A DNA stretch of 64,000 bases from assembly GCA_903877385.1 (NCBI GenBank), contig CAIRDP010000020.1, positions 62,001 to 126,000 on the forward strand, given 5' to 3'. Of this stretch, positions 23,484 through 32,800 are shown in pieces. Under the pieces are notes generated by a model that saw only the letters and a list, made by a program, of their open reading frames with translations, searched no databases and was not told where the DNA came from. Positions within the stretch are counted from its first letter, which is position 1. The number at the start of each line of letters is the position of its first letter. The DNA is from an uncultured Bacteroidales bacterium. GTDB lineage: Bacteria > Bacteroidota > Bacteroidia > Bacteroidales > FEN-979. The translations under genes were made by a program, and so were the position numbers.

Positions 23484-25862
23484 ATGTGGCATTTCCTGGT
23501 ACGCTTCATCCTCAGAAACCGGATCATCATCCTGGTTACCATCGCCCTGCTCACCTCATTTATGGCCTTCAAAGCCATGGATGTGCAGATACAGTATAAA
23601 AGCACCAGCATCCTTCCCGAAACGGATACGACTATAAAGGTTTACCAGAAGTTCATCAGGCAGTTCGGCGAAGACGGCTCGGTGATGTTCATCGGCATAG
23701 TGGAACCGGAGCTTTTCCAGCTTAAGAATTTCAACGCGGTCTTCGATCTCTCCGATTCCCTCAGCCATATTAAAGGGGTTGAAGGCGTTGTTTCGGTGAC
23801 CCGGATTTTCAACCTGGTGAAGAACGACTCCCTGCGCAAGTTCGTTTTTGTCCCCATCAGCCCGAAAAAGCCGGCATCCCAGTCTCAACTCGACTCCCTG
23901 CACAAACTCATACTCTCGCTTCCTTTTTACGAACACCTGCTGTATAACCGCGAGACTTCGGCCTACCTCTTTGCCCTTACCCTCGACAAATCACTGATCC
24001 ATTCCAAGTCCAGGCTCAATCTCATCAACGGGATCACAGCCATGGTCGACCGCTTCGGACAACAAAACAATATAGAAGTGCATTATTCGGGCCTGCCCTA
24101 CATACAGACCCTGATCGCCAAAAAGCTCCAGGACGAGATGAAGTTTTTTGTCATCCTCACCCTTCTCATCGCTGCTTTTTTCCTCTTCGTTTTCTTCCGC
24201 TCATACAAGGCCGTGGTCTTCCCCATGCTGGTGATCATCATCTCGGTCATCTGGGCGCTTGGCTTCATGGGGCTTTTCGGGTACAAGATCACCATGCTTA
24301 CTGCCATCATCCCTCCCCTTCTCATCGTGATCGGGGTCGAGAACTGCATCTTCATCCTCAATAAATACCATTACGAATACGCCCATCACCAAAACCAGGC
24401 AAAATCCCTTTCGAGGGTGATACAGAGGATAGGCATGGCCAACCTGCTTACCAATGCAGCCACAGCCGCGGGCTTTGCCGCCTTTACCATCACCCAGAAC
24501 AAGCTCCTCGTTGAATTCGGGACCATTGCCGCCATTAACATCATGGTGGTTTATGCCCTCTCGCTTACCCTGGTCCCCATCATATTCAGCTTCCTGCCTC
24601 CTCCCGAAAGCAGGCATGTTCAGCATCTCGAAGCCAGCCTTGCCAAAAAGCTCATCGACAAAGCCGTTTTCTGGGTGACCCATTACCGCAAACAGATCTA
24701 CATCTCCATGGGGGTTTGCATTGTGTTCGGGATCATTGGCGCCAGCCTTCTCCATACTTCAGGAACCATAGTCGACGACATCTCCAAAAAAGATCCGATC
24801 TATAAAGACCTTCTGTTCTTCGAGAAGCACTTCAAAGGCATCATGCCCCTCGAGATATCCATAGACACCAAAAAGAAAAAAGGGGTACTCAACCTCTCAA
24901 CCCTCAGGAAGATCGACAGGCTGCAGGATACCCTTGCAAAATACCCCGAACTTTCAAAAGCCCTCAGCGTGGTGGAAGTCATCAAAACGGCCAAGCAGGC
25001 TTTTTACGGGGGAGATCCGCAGTTTTACAGCCTGCCCAATTCCAGCGAGATCGCTTTCATGGCCGATTACATTCCCGATATGAAGCCTACGAAACGAAGC
25101 ATTCTCAAGAATTTCATCGACAGCAACTACCAGATCACCAGGGTGAGCGTGCAGATGGCTAACGTAGGCACCAAAAAGATCGACAGCATACAGAGGAACC
25201 TCAAACCCAAGATCGACAGCATTTTCAACCCCTCCAAATATACCGTGAACATCACCGGCACCTCGGTGGTCTTCCTCAAGGGGACCAATTTTCTCATCCG
25301 CAACCTCTGGGAAAGCATCGCCCTGGCCATAGTGATCATTGCCTGCATACTTGCCTTCCTGTTCACTTCCTGGCGCATGATACTTATCTCGCTCATACCC
25401 AATATCATACCCCAGCTAATGACCGGCGCCCTCATGGGATTTGCAGGCATACCCATTAAGCCATCCACCATCCTTATTTTCAGCATTGCACTGGGTATTT
25501 CGGTCGATAACTCCATTCAGTTCCTCTCGCGTTACCGTCTCCAGCTCAAGTATTCCAACCACAACATCCCCTACTCGGTGATCTCGGCCCTCAAGGAAAC
25601 CGGCTACAGCATGATCTATTCATCTACCGTTCTTTTCTTCGGATTCGGGGTTTTCATCCTTTCCACCTTCGGAGGCACCCAGGCCCTGGGCCTTCTGGTC
25701 TCCATCACACTGCTGGTTGCCGGGCTGCTGAATATGTTCGTCCTGCCTTCCATGCTGCTGACCCTTGACCAGTGGAGCACGACCAAAGCTTTTGAAGAGC
25801 CTATCCTGGATATTTATGAGGATGAGCCTGAGGATAACGATGAGGGGGTGAAAAAACCGTAA
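23484..25862 (+). CDS. MMPL/RND-superfamily membrane exporter
   Basis: The 792-aa integral membrane protein has the two-fold RND layout: one N-terminal helix (8-30), a periplasmic loop (about 35-205), a five-to-six-helix bundle (about 210-370), a helix near 405-430, a second periplasmic loop (about 435-615) and a second helix bundle (about 620-770). Sterol-sensing-domain-like helices are visible in [18 protein letters not shown] and [15 protein letters not shown]; the acidic VEN and VDN positions suit proton relay. The tail is acidic ([10 protein letters not shown]). There is no adjacent membrane-fusion protein or outer-membrane channel, so it is not a tripartite HAE pump. MMPL-type proteins move lipids, hopanoids or other hydrophobic molecules to the outer envelope; the cargo is unknown. 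Confidence 0.9.
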   Translation: MWHFLVRFILRNRIIILVTIALLTSFMAFKAMDVQIQYKSTSILPETDTTIKVYQKFIRQFGEDGSVMFIGIVEPELFQLKNFNAVFDLSDSLSHIKGVEGVVSVTRIFNLVKNDSLRKFVFVPISPKKPASQSQLDSLHKLILSLPFYEHLLYNRETSAYLFALTLDKSLIHSKSRLNLINGITAMVDRFGQQNNIEVHYSGLPYIQTLIAKKLQDEMKFFVILTLLIAAFFLFVFFRSYKAVVFPMLVIIISVIWALGFMGLFGYKITMLTAIIPPLLIVIGVENCIFILNKYHYEYAHHQNQAKSLSRVIQRIGMANLLTNAATAAGFAAFTITQNKLLVEFGTIAAINIMVVYALSLTLVPIIFSFLPPPESRHVQHLEASLAKKLIDKAVFWVTHYRKQIYISMGVCIVFGIIGASLLHTSGTIVDDISKKDPIYKDLLFFEKHFKGIMPLEISIDTKKKKGVLNLSTLRKIDRLQDTLAKYPELSKALSVVEVIKTAKQAFYGGDPQFYSLPNSSEIAFMADYIPDMKPTKRSILKNFIDSNYQITRVSVQMANVGTKKIDSIQRNLKPKIDSIFNPSKYTVNITGTSVVFLKGTNFLIRNLWESIALAIVIIACILAFLFTSWRMILISLIPNIIPQLMTGALMGFAGIPIKPSTILIFSIALGISVDNSIQFLSRYRLQLKYSNHNIPYSVISALKETGYSMIYSSTVLFFGFGVFILSTFGGTQALGLLVSITLLVAGLLNMFVLPSMLLTLDQWSTTKAFEEPILDIYEDEPEDNDEGVKKP

Positions 25863-25876
25863 CGAATATCAAGCCT

Positions 25877-26755
25877 ATGAAAGGAATCATCCTGGCCGGC
25901 GGAGCCGGAACAAGACTTCACCCTCTTACGCTGGCGGTAAGCAAGCAGCTGATGCCTGTTTACGACAAGCCCATGATCTATTACCCCCTTTCGGTTCTGA
26001 TGATGGCGGGCATACGGGAGATCCTCATTATCTCAACCCCTTACGACCTCCCTGATTTCAGGAAGCTTTTAGGCGACGGACAGGACCTGGGGATGTCGTT
26101 CTCCTATGCCGAACAGCCGGTTCCCAACGGGCTGGCCCAGGCTTTCGTGATTGGGAAGGATTTTATAGGAAAGGATGCCGTGGCCCTTGTACTTGGCGAT
26201 AACATCTTTTACGGGAACGGCTTGTCCCAGCTTGTGCAGGAGAGCATAGATCCCGAAGGCGGGATTGTTTTCGCCTACCATGTGCAGGACCCTGAACGTT
26301 ACGGCGTCGTTGAATTTGACGAACATTTCAGGGCCCTCTCCATTGAAGAAAAACCAAAACAGCCGAAATCGAATTTTGCTGTTCCCGGACTGTATTTTTA
26401 CAACAGCTCAGTGGTTGAGGTGGCAACAAACATGAAGCCCAGCGCGAGGGGGGAATACGAGATCACCGATGTCAACCGCTACTACCTCGAACAGGGGCTT
26501 TTAAAGGTCGGGGTGCTCAGCAGGGGCATTGCCTGGCTGGATACCGGCACTTTCGAATCGCTTTTGCAGGCTTCCAAATTCGTCGAGGTGGTGCAGAACA
26601 GGCAGGGCCTTAAAATCGGATGTATAGAGGAAATCGCTTACCGCATGAGGTTTATCGGCCGTGAACAGCTTAACCGCCTGGCCCAACCCCTGTTAAAAAG
26701 CGGTTACGGAGAGTATTTACTAAAGCTCGATGATCTCCCGGGATTTTCAAAATAA
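25877..26755 (+). CDS. rfbA: glucose-1-phosphate thymidylyltransferase
   Basis: The 292-aa enzyme makes dTDP-glucose, the first step toward dTDP-rhamnose. Signature stretches are [13 protein letters not shown] for nucleotide binding, [27 protein letters not shown] with the metal Asp, and [15 protein letters not shown]. Length and motifs match RmlA/RfbA. It starts 14 bp after the MMPL exporter stop and is followed after 56 bp by polyprenyl synthase, probably in one transcript. The rfbBCD partners are not in the window. The neighbours suggest envelope polysaccharide supply. Confidence 0.96.
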   Translation: MKGIILAGGAGTRLHPLTLAVSKQLMPVYDKPMIYYPLSVLMMAGIREILIISTPYDLPDFRKLLGDGQDLGMSFSYAEQPVPNGLAQAFVIGKDFIGKDAVALVLGDNIFYGNGLSQLVQESIDPEGGIVFAYHVQDPERYGVVEFDEHFRALSIEEKPKQPKSNFAVPGLYFYNSSVVEVATNMKPSARGEYEITDVNRYYLEQGLLKVGVLSRGIAWLDTGTFESLLQASKFVEVVQNRQGLKIGCIEEIAYRMRFIGREQLNRLAQPLLKSGYGEYLLKLDDLPGFSK

Positions 26756-26811
26756 ACAACTCAAACTCCAGCCCCTGAAAAGAAGCGGGGCCGGATGCAC
26801 AGTATCCAGGT

Positions 26812-27786
26812 ATGCGCACGAAAAAAGAACTTCAGGAAATAATATCTTCGGCCTTTCATTCGGCAAATTTTCACTTTCAGCCATCATCCCTGTATGATCC
26901 CATTAAATACATGATAGAGCTGGGTGGGAAACGCCTGAGGCCTTCGCTTACCCTGATGTCCTGCGACATGTTCGGGGGAAGGATAGAAAACGCCCTTGCC
27001 CCGGCCATGGGACTTGAGCTCTTTCACAATTTCACCCTCCTCCACGATGACATCATGGACCAGGCCCCCATCCGCAGGGGCAAGGAAACGGTGTTTAAGA
27101 AGTGGAACACGAACTCGGCCATCCTTTCGGGCGACACCCTCTTTGTCATGGCCTATGAACTGGTCACAAAGACCACTCCCGCCCTGCTTCCCCAGGTGCT
27201 CGAGCTGTTCAACGATACTGCCCGCAAAGTCTGCGAAGGACAGCAGTACGATATGGATTATGAGTTCAGGGGCGATGTGTCGATTGATGATTATCTGCTG
27301 ATGATCAGGCTGAAGACGGCTGTGCTGATCTCATGCAGCCTCAAGCTTGGCGCAATCATAGCCATGGCCCCGGCTGAAGAAGCCGGGTTGATCTATGATT
27401 TTGGAGAGAACCTGGGACTTGCTTTCCAATTGCAGGATGATTACCTGGATGTTTTCGGCGAAGTGGATAAATTCGGCAAGGAGATAGGCAACGATATCGT
27501 TACCAATAAAAAGACCTACCTGTACCTCAAGGCGTTCGAACTGGCCGGGGGCGAAAAACTGGAGCTGCTGACCAGGCATTACCGCGACAGGTCCCTGCCT
27601 GCTCCCGAAAAAGTTGCAACCATCACGGGGATTTACCGCGAGCTGGGGATCGACGTTCTGACGCGTTCGCTTATTGATGAGTATTTTGCCAGGGCCCTGG
27701 ATATCATGGGCCGCATCAATATTCCCGAAGAGCGGAAGCAGCTCCTGCTCGAGCTTGCCGCCCAGATGGTGAATCGCGAGAGCTGA
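26812..27786 (+). CDS. trans-polyprenyl diphosphate synthase
   Basis: The 324-aa all-helical prenyltransferase condenses isopentenyl diphosphate with allylic diphosphates. GGKRLRP (38-44) binds diphosphate. The first Asp-rich motif is DDIMD (79-83) with downstream RRG, and the second is DDYLD (209-213). Residues before the first motif (FHNFTLLH) place Phe at about position -5, but I would not fix the chain length (C15 to C40) from that. Products would serve menaquinone or undecaprenyl-type pathways. The gene ends in the GAA-loop hairpin cluster 3, convergent with the ABC-F gene. Confidence 0.93.
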   Translation: MRTKKELQEIISSAFHSANFHFQPSSLYDPIKYMIELGGKRLRPSLTLMSCDMFGGRIENALAPAMGLELFHNFTLLHDDIMDQAPIRRGKETVFKKWNTNSAILSGDTLFVMAYELVTKTTPALLPQVLELFNDTARKVCEGQQYDMDYEFRGDVSIDDYLLMIRLKTAVLISCSLKLGAIIAMAPAEEAGLIYDFGENLGLAFQLQDDYLDVFGEVDKFGKEIGNDIVTNKKTYLYLKAFELAGGEKLELLTRHYRDRSLPAPEKVATITGIYRELGIDVLTRSLIDEYFARALDIMGRINIPEERKQLLLELAAQMVNRES

Positions 27787-27791
27787 TCATC

Positions 27792-27839
27792 GGCGCGCAG
27801 CGCCATCAGCGCGAAGCGCTATCATCGGCACGAAGCGCC
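27792..27839. repeat. GAA-loop hairpin repeats, cluster 3
   Basis: GGCGC-GCA-GCGCC (27792-27804), AGCGC-GAA-GCGCT (27808-27820) and GGCAC-GAA-GCGCC (27827-27839, one mismatch) stand in tandem, joined by atc-rich linkers. They lie between two convergent genes, and the second and third copies are inside the ABC-F reading frame. Confidence 0.85.
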
Positions 27840-29761
27840 ATCTCCTCATGCAGGCTCTCCCATCTCTCCATCTCGGCGCCAAGCCTGGATTTCATCTCTT
27901 CGTATTCTTTGTAAAGGGAGCCGTCCTTGATCCGGTCCTGGTGCTTCTGGGGCTCGGCCAGCTTTGCTTCAAGCAGGACGATGCTGTTTTCTAGGCTTTC
28001 AATCTCATCCTCCGAACGGCTTATCTGGGTCCTGATCTTCCGCAGGTCCCTCTCGCTTTCCTTCTTCTTCTCGTAGCTTACCTTATTATCCGATGCAGCA
28101 TCAGGCTGGGCTTCCTTTTTGGCTGCGGTATTCTTTTCCAGCTCCGAAAGCTCCCTTATCTTCCTCTGTTCCAGGTAATCGTAGATGTCGCCAAGATGTT
28201 CCCTGATGAGGCCGTCCCTGAATTCAAAGACCCTGTTGGTAAGGCCCTGCAAAAAATCCCGGTCGTGAGAGACGATGATAAGTGTGCCGTTGTACTGCAG
28301 AAGGGCGCTCTTCAGAATGTCCTTTGAACGCATGTCGAGGTGGTTGGTAGGCTCATCGAGGATAAGGAGGTTGGCGGGTGTAAGCAGGAGTTTTGCAATG
28401 GAAAGCCTGGAGCGTTCGCCCCCGCTCAGCACCTTGACTTTCTTTTCGGTATCGTCCCCGCTGAAAAGAAAACCTCCCAGTATGCCTTTGATCCTGGGCC
28501 GTATGTCCCCCACTGCTATTTCATCTATGGTACTGAATACGGTGAGTTCGGGGTTCAGGTGCTCACTCTGGTCCTGGGCATAATACCCGATAACCACATT
28601 ATGTCCTTTTTTAAGCTCACCCGAATAGTCAAGCAGGCCGGCAATGACCTTAGAAAGCGTGGTTTTACCCTCCCCGTTACGTCCCACGAATGCAAGACGG
28701 TCGCCCTTGATGACCGAGAAATCCAGTGCATTGAGCACCCTTTTCTGGGGATAGTCCTTGCATACGTTCTTCCCCTCGAGCACGATCTTGCCCGAATGCG
28801 GGGCGGGCGGAAAACGGAAATGTATGGCGGATTCATCGGTGGCTTCCACCTCCACCACATCCATCTTCTCAAGCATTTTGATCCTCGACTGTACCTGTTT
28901 TGACTTGGTGTTCTTGTACCTGAACCTCTCGATGAAACGTTCCACCTGCCTGATCTGCCTTTGCTGGTTCTCGTAGGTGGCCAACTGGCTTTCCATCCGC
29001 TCTTCCCGCATCTCCACGTAGCCCGAGTAGTTGGACTTGTAATCGTAGATCTTGCCCATGGTGATTTCTATGGTGCGGCTACAGATATTGTCGAGGAAAG
29101 CCCTGTCGTGGGAAACCAGGATCACCGCCCCCCTGTATTGCAGCAGGAAGCCCTCAAGCCATTCTATGGCTTCAATATCCAGGTGGTTGGTAGGTTCATC
29201 AAGCAGTATAAGATCGGGCTGCCTCAGTAGGATCTTGGCAATCTCAACCCTCATCTGCCATCCGCTGCTGAATTCCTGCATGGGGCGGTGGAAATCCTCA
29301 CGCGCAAACCCAAGCCCGGTAAGCACTTTTTCCACATCGGCATGGATTGAACTTCCTCCTGTAAGATGAAAACGCTCGTAGATATCCGACTGCTGCCGTA
29401 AAAGCGAATGGTATTCCTTTGACTCAAAATCCTTGCGCGTATGTATCTCCTGTTCAAGCAGTTTGATCTGCTTCTCCATTTCAACGATCTCCGAGAAGGC
29501 CATCGAAGCCTCTTCCAGGACCGATTGCCTGCTCCTGACCTCCATTTCCTGGGGAAGGTAACCAATGGTCTGCCCCTCGGGTACCACCACTTCGCCCTCT
29601 TCGCTGCCTTGCAGCCCTTTGATGATTTTAAGCAGGGTAGATTTACCGGCCCCGTTTTTACCCACCAGCCCTATCCTGTCCTCATCGTTGATGATGAACG
29701 AAACGTGTTCAAACAGGGCTTCCCCTCCGAACTGCACCGATATATTTGATACTGAAACCAT
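27806..29761 (-). CDS. ABC-F family ATPase (ribosome-associated)
   Basis: From the ATG at 29761 (MVSVSNISVQFGGEALF) the protein is 651 aa. It has two ABC domains and no membrane segment. The first has Walker A GLVGKNGAGKST, signature SSGWQMRVEIAK and LLDEPTNHLDIEAIEWLE. The second has FVGRNGEGKTT, LSGGERSRLSIAK and LILDEPTNHLDM. The inter-domain linker is long and charged, followed by a C-terminal coiled coil (about 560-640), as in Uup/YdiF-type ABC-F. These proteins bind the ribosomal E site or act in assembly and antibiotic protection; the subfamily is not certain. The last 10 or so codons (ALRADDSASR) are encoded by the hairpin repeats. Confidence 0.93.
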   Translation of the reverse strand: MVSVSNISVQFGGEALFEHVSFIINDEDRIGLVGKNGAGKSTLLKIIKGLQGSEEGEVVVPEGQTIGYLPQEMEVRSRQSVLEEASMAFSEIVEMEKQIKLLEQEIHTRKDFESKEYHSLLRQQSDIYERFHLTGGSSIHADVEKVLTGLGFAREDFHRPMQEFSSGWQMRVEIAKILLRQPDLILLDEPTNHLDIEAIEWLEGFLLQYRGAVILVSHDRAFLDNICSRTIEITMGKIYDYKSNYSGYVEMREERMESQLATYENQQRQIRQVERFIERFRYKNTKSKQVQSRIKMLEKMDVVEVEATDESAIHFRFPPAPHSGKIVLEGKNVCKDYPQKRVLNALDFSVIKGDRLAFVGRNGEGKTTLSKVIAGLLDYSGELKKGHNVVIGYYAQDQSEHLNPELTVFSTIDEIAVGDIRPRIKGILGGFLFSGDDTEKKVKVLSGGERSRLSIAKLLLTPANLLILDEPTNHLDMRSKDILKSALLQYNGTLIIVSHDRDFLQGLTNRVFEFRDGLIREHLGDIYDYLEQRKIRELSELEKNTAAKKEAQPDAASDNKVSYEKKKESERDLRKIRTQISRSEDEIESLENSIVLLEAKLAEPQKHQDRIKDGSLYKEYEEMKSRLGAEMERWESLHEEMALRADDSASR

Positions 29762-29770
29762 ATGCGCCGG

Positions 29771-29778
29771 CAAAGATA
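29771..29778 (-). promoter_or_regulatory. -7 box of the ABC-F gene
   Basis: The minus strand reads TATCTTTG, only 9 bp from the ATG at 29761. The predicted 5' leader is about 3-6 nt. Confidence 0.55.
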
Positions 29779-29784
29779 GGCATA

Positions 29785-29821
29785 AAAAAAAAAGGTGCCC
29801 TTTTGGGACACCCTTTTTTTA
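29785..29821 (-). terminator. terminator of the 1818-aa T9SS gene, bidirectional
   Basis: On the minus strand GGGTGTCCC, AAAA and GGGCACC form a stem with a one-base bulge, followed by a run of ten T. A-run and T-run flank both sides, so it can act in either direction. It insulates the ABC-F promoter seven bases further on. Confidence 0.8.
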
Positions 29822-29838
29822 GAAAATCTATTGAAAGA

Positions 29839-32800
29839 TTAGCGCGTAACCGTGATCTTGGTGGATACTGTACCCACTTCGGTCGTCAGCTTCACAAAAT
29901 AGATGCCCGACTGCAGGTTCGAAACGTTGAACTGTGTGAGCTTCTGGTTTACAGTGGTATTCCTGTAAACTGTTTGGCCTGTGTAGTTCAGTACTTCGAT
30001 GGAAGTGATAGTGTAATCGCTCTTCACGTTTACATTATCGGTTGCAGGATTCGGGTAAATCATGATCTGGCCGTTGCCGATTTCCATGATGCCTACGTGC
30101 GGGAACTGAACATTGATAGTATCACTGTTCGGTGATTCGCAGAGGAAGGTGTTGGAAATAGAATCATTCATTACAGCAGTAACATTGTACTTATAGGTTC
30201 CCCAACCAACCAAAGGAATAACATCGGTATAAGTTGTACCAGTTACATATGAAATCTTATGGCTTGTGGCCATCAGACCTGTTGAATCGGTACGATAAAC
30301 GTTGTAGCCCTTAAGGATGGATAAGCCTTCAGGTGCATAGGTACCTGTATTATGGATTGCGTTGATACCGCTTGTGGTGGTATGTCCGCTTGATGAGAAC
30401 TTTCCGTTCTGCATTGGCAGAGGATTGCTTGCCAGGATAACCGGCTGGCCAGCGCCCTTTACAGTTTCAACATAACCCTGGATGTTCCAGTTGTAATCAA
30501 GTGCCGGGTTCAGGGAGATTAAGGTAACCCATGCCCCGTTGTAATAAATCATATCACCTGATCCGTCAACTGCGGGTCCTGCATCGCAACCGGCAGGATA
30601 TCCTGCGGAAGCATTTACATCCATACCGATCCACAGATCCTGTGAAACATCGATTAAGGAAGGAGTGCTCAGATCAACTGTATTCCATGCATCGAGGGTA
30701 ATGGTAGGAACGGCCTGGTCAACAATCATGTTGGCGCTGGCGCCCTGCCAGATACGTGCCCTGTAGACGGCGGTTCCGCCGCTGCTTGGGTAGAAAGCGA
30801 TCTTGGTAACTGAACCACCAGATAACTGTGCAATCTGGCTCGGTGTCCAATGGCCTGCGATGTAGAAATCAGTTGCACCGCCAGTACCGATAGATGTATT
30901 GTTTACACCATCATCCCAATGGATCCACTGTGCCGGGGGGCCTGAAGCTTTGCAGCTTGGTACGGTCCAGCTCAGGTTCACGGTATTGTGAGATTCGGTA
31001 TAGGTTAAAGCAGTAGGACGATTACATACTGCATATACAGCGATGTTGTCTACATACCAATGGAGGATGTCGAGTGAATTGGCACCATATGCGCGGAAAC
31101 GGATCTTGAAGGCTTTGCCCATCGTCTGTTTCAGTTCATAATGTTTGCTGGTCCATGCAACGTCGCCATTGTTTGAGAATTCATCAACCTTTTTCCAAAC
31201 ACCGTCGAGTAACTGTTCAGCCCTGAGGTATTCATGGCCTGTATGGTTACGGTCGAGAAGTTTATAATCGAAGTCGAAATAGATCTTAGCACAACTGTAA
31301 GGACCTGCTGAAAGGGTAACCGACTGCAGGGTGTCATTATAGTTGGTAAGACCAGGCTGCCATGAGAAATCAGCACAGGGTGCAGGATTTCCAAGGCCGG
31401 CATTGATACTCCAGTTGCCTGCATGTACCCATGAGTTGAAGTCAAATGTACCCATATCCCATGGTTCGTAGAATGGCAACGGCCTTCCGTAATTGATAGT
31501 AACGATTACCGGGCCTACCTGGGCTGAATTATCGTGCAGAGGCTGGATCGGTGTTACATTCCAGTAACTTGTGAGGAAATAAGTATAAGTTCCCGGGTTC
31601 AGGTTATTGTCATAATAGAACAGAGTATTCGGGTTATTGATGTAAGGCAGGGGAGATCCGTTACGTGTAAGATTATAACCAAGAAGGGTTACAACGTTCG
31701 GTGAATTTGGTGAAGTTGGGGGATCGCCTACGGGTATGCTTACATTCTCGGTAGTTGCCTTACTGGCAGCAGCGGGAGTAGCAACAACATTGTCTTCCTT
31801 AGGTGAAGGACCATACGTCACGAGTTCGCCGGCTTTATCTTTACCGTAAACGAAACAGGTAACACGCTGTTCCCAGGTTTCGGGAGCAGGATAAGCGAAG
31901 GTAGAAACAACAGTTGCCCATGCTCCGTTATAGATAGCCCAACCAAGGCCGTTAGGATCATAGGTTGTTGTTGTTCCGTCGAGACCCATACCGTTCCTGA
32001 TAGGAGCAGATGGTGAGTAATAATCGATCATTGCATAGAAAGGACCTGTGAAAGCCACACCATTGGTAACGGTAACATGTACCCAGGTAAAGGCCGGATA
32101 GGTTGCTGCAGTATTCACAAAAGGATCGGATACACCGATAATGGTGTGTGCAGGATTGTAAATGGTAACCACGCAAGTCTGGGCCGTCCAGGTGCTGTAC
32201 TGTGCGAAACAAATGTCAAATGCCATAATGAGACCGGCAGTTGTTGCAGGAAGCGGGAAGTAGTTACCCATCTGGATATTGTAACCGGCAGTGATGGAAA
32301 CAAAATTCCATGCTACACCGCTGTCAAAGATGTAGTTGATCAGCTGTCCGCCGCATGCGGGTTTGCTCCAGGTAAGATAAGCTGTGCTTTCAAGAGCCGA
32401 TCCGGCAAAGTTTGTCGGGGTGCAAAGCCACCTGTCAACAAACGAAGGAGCGCAGGAAGGATAGGATTCACCGCTTCCGTAAACTGCCTTTACACATGCG
32501 GTATAGGTTGTACCGTAAACGCAATGTGTTCCGGGTATGGTATAGGTGGTATCGGTGGCAACACCGTCGAGGATCCCGTTCAGGTATACATTGTAAGCAA
32601 GTATACAAGGCTTGGGATCGGGAACATTGGTAACCACGGCTACGTTGTCAATATCCCAGTTGTTGATATTAAAGGAATCAACCCCATGGGCATTGAAACG
32701 GATCTTGAACGTGCTGTTGGTATAAGCTGCAAGGTCAATGGTTTCTGAAGTCCAGTCGATATTTCCCTGGTTTGCATAATGCTTCAGGCTTGTCCATGCA

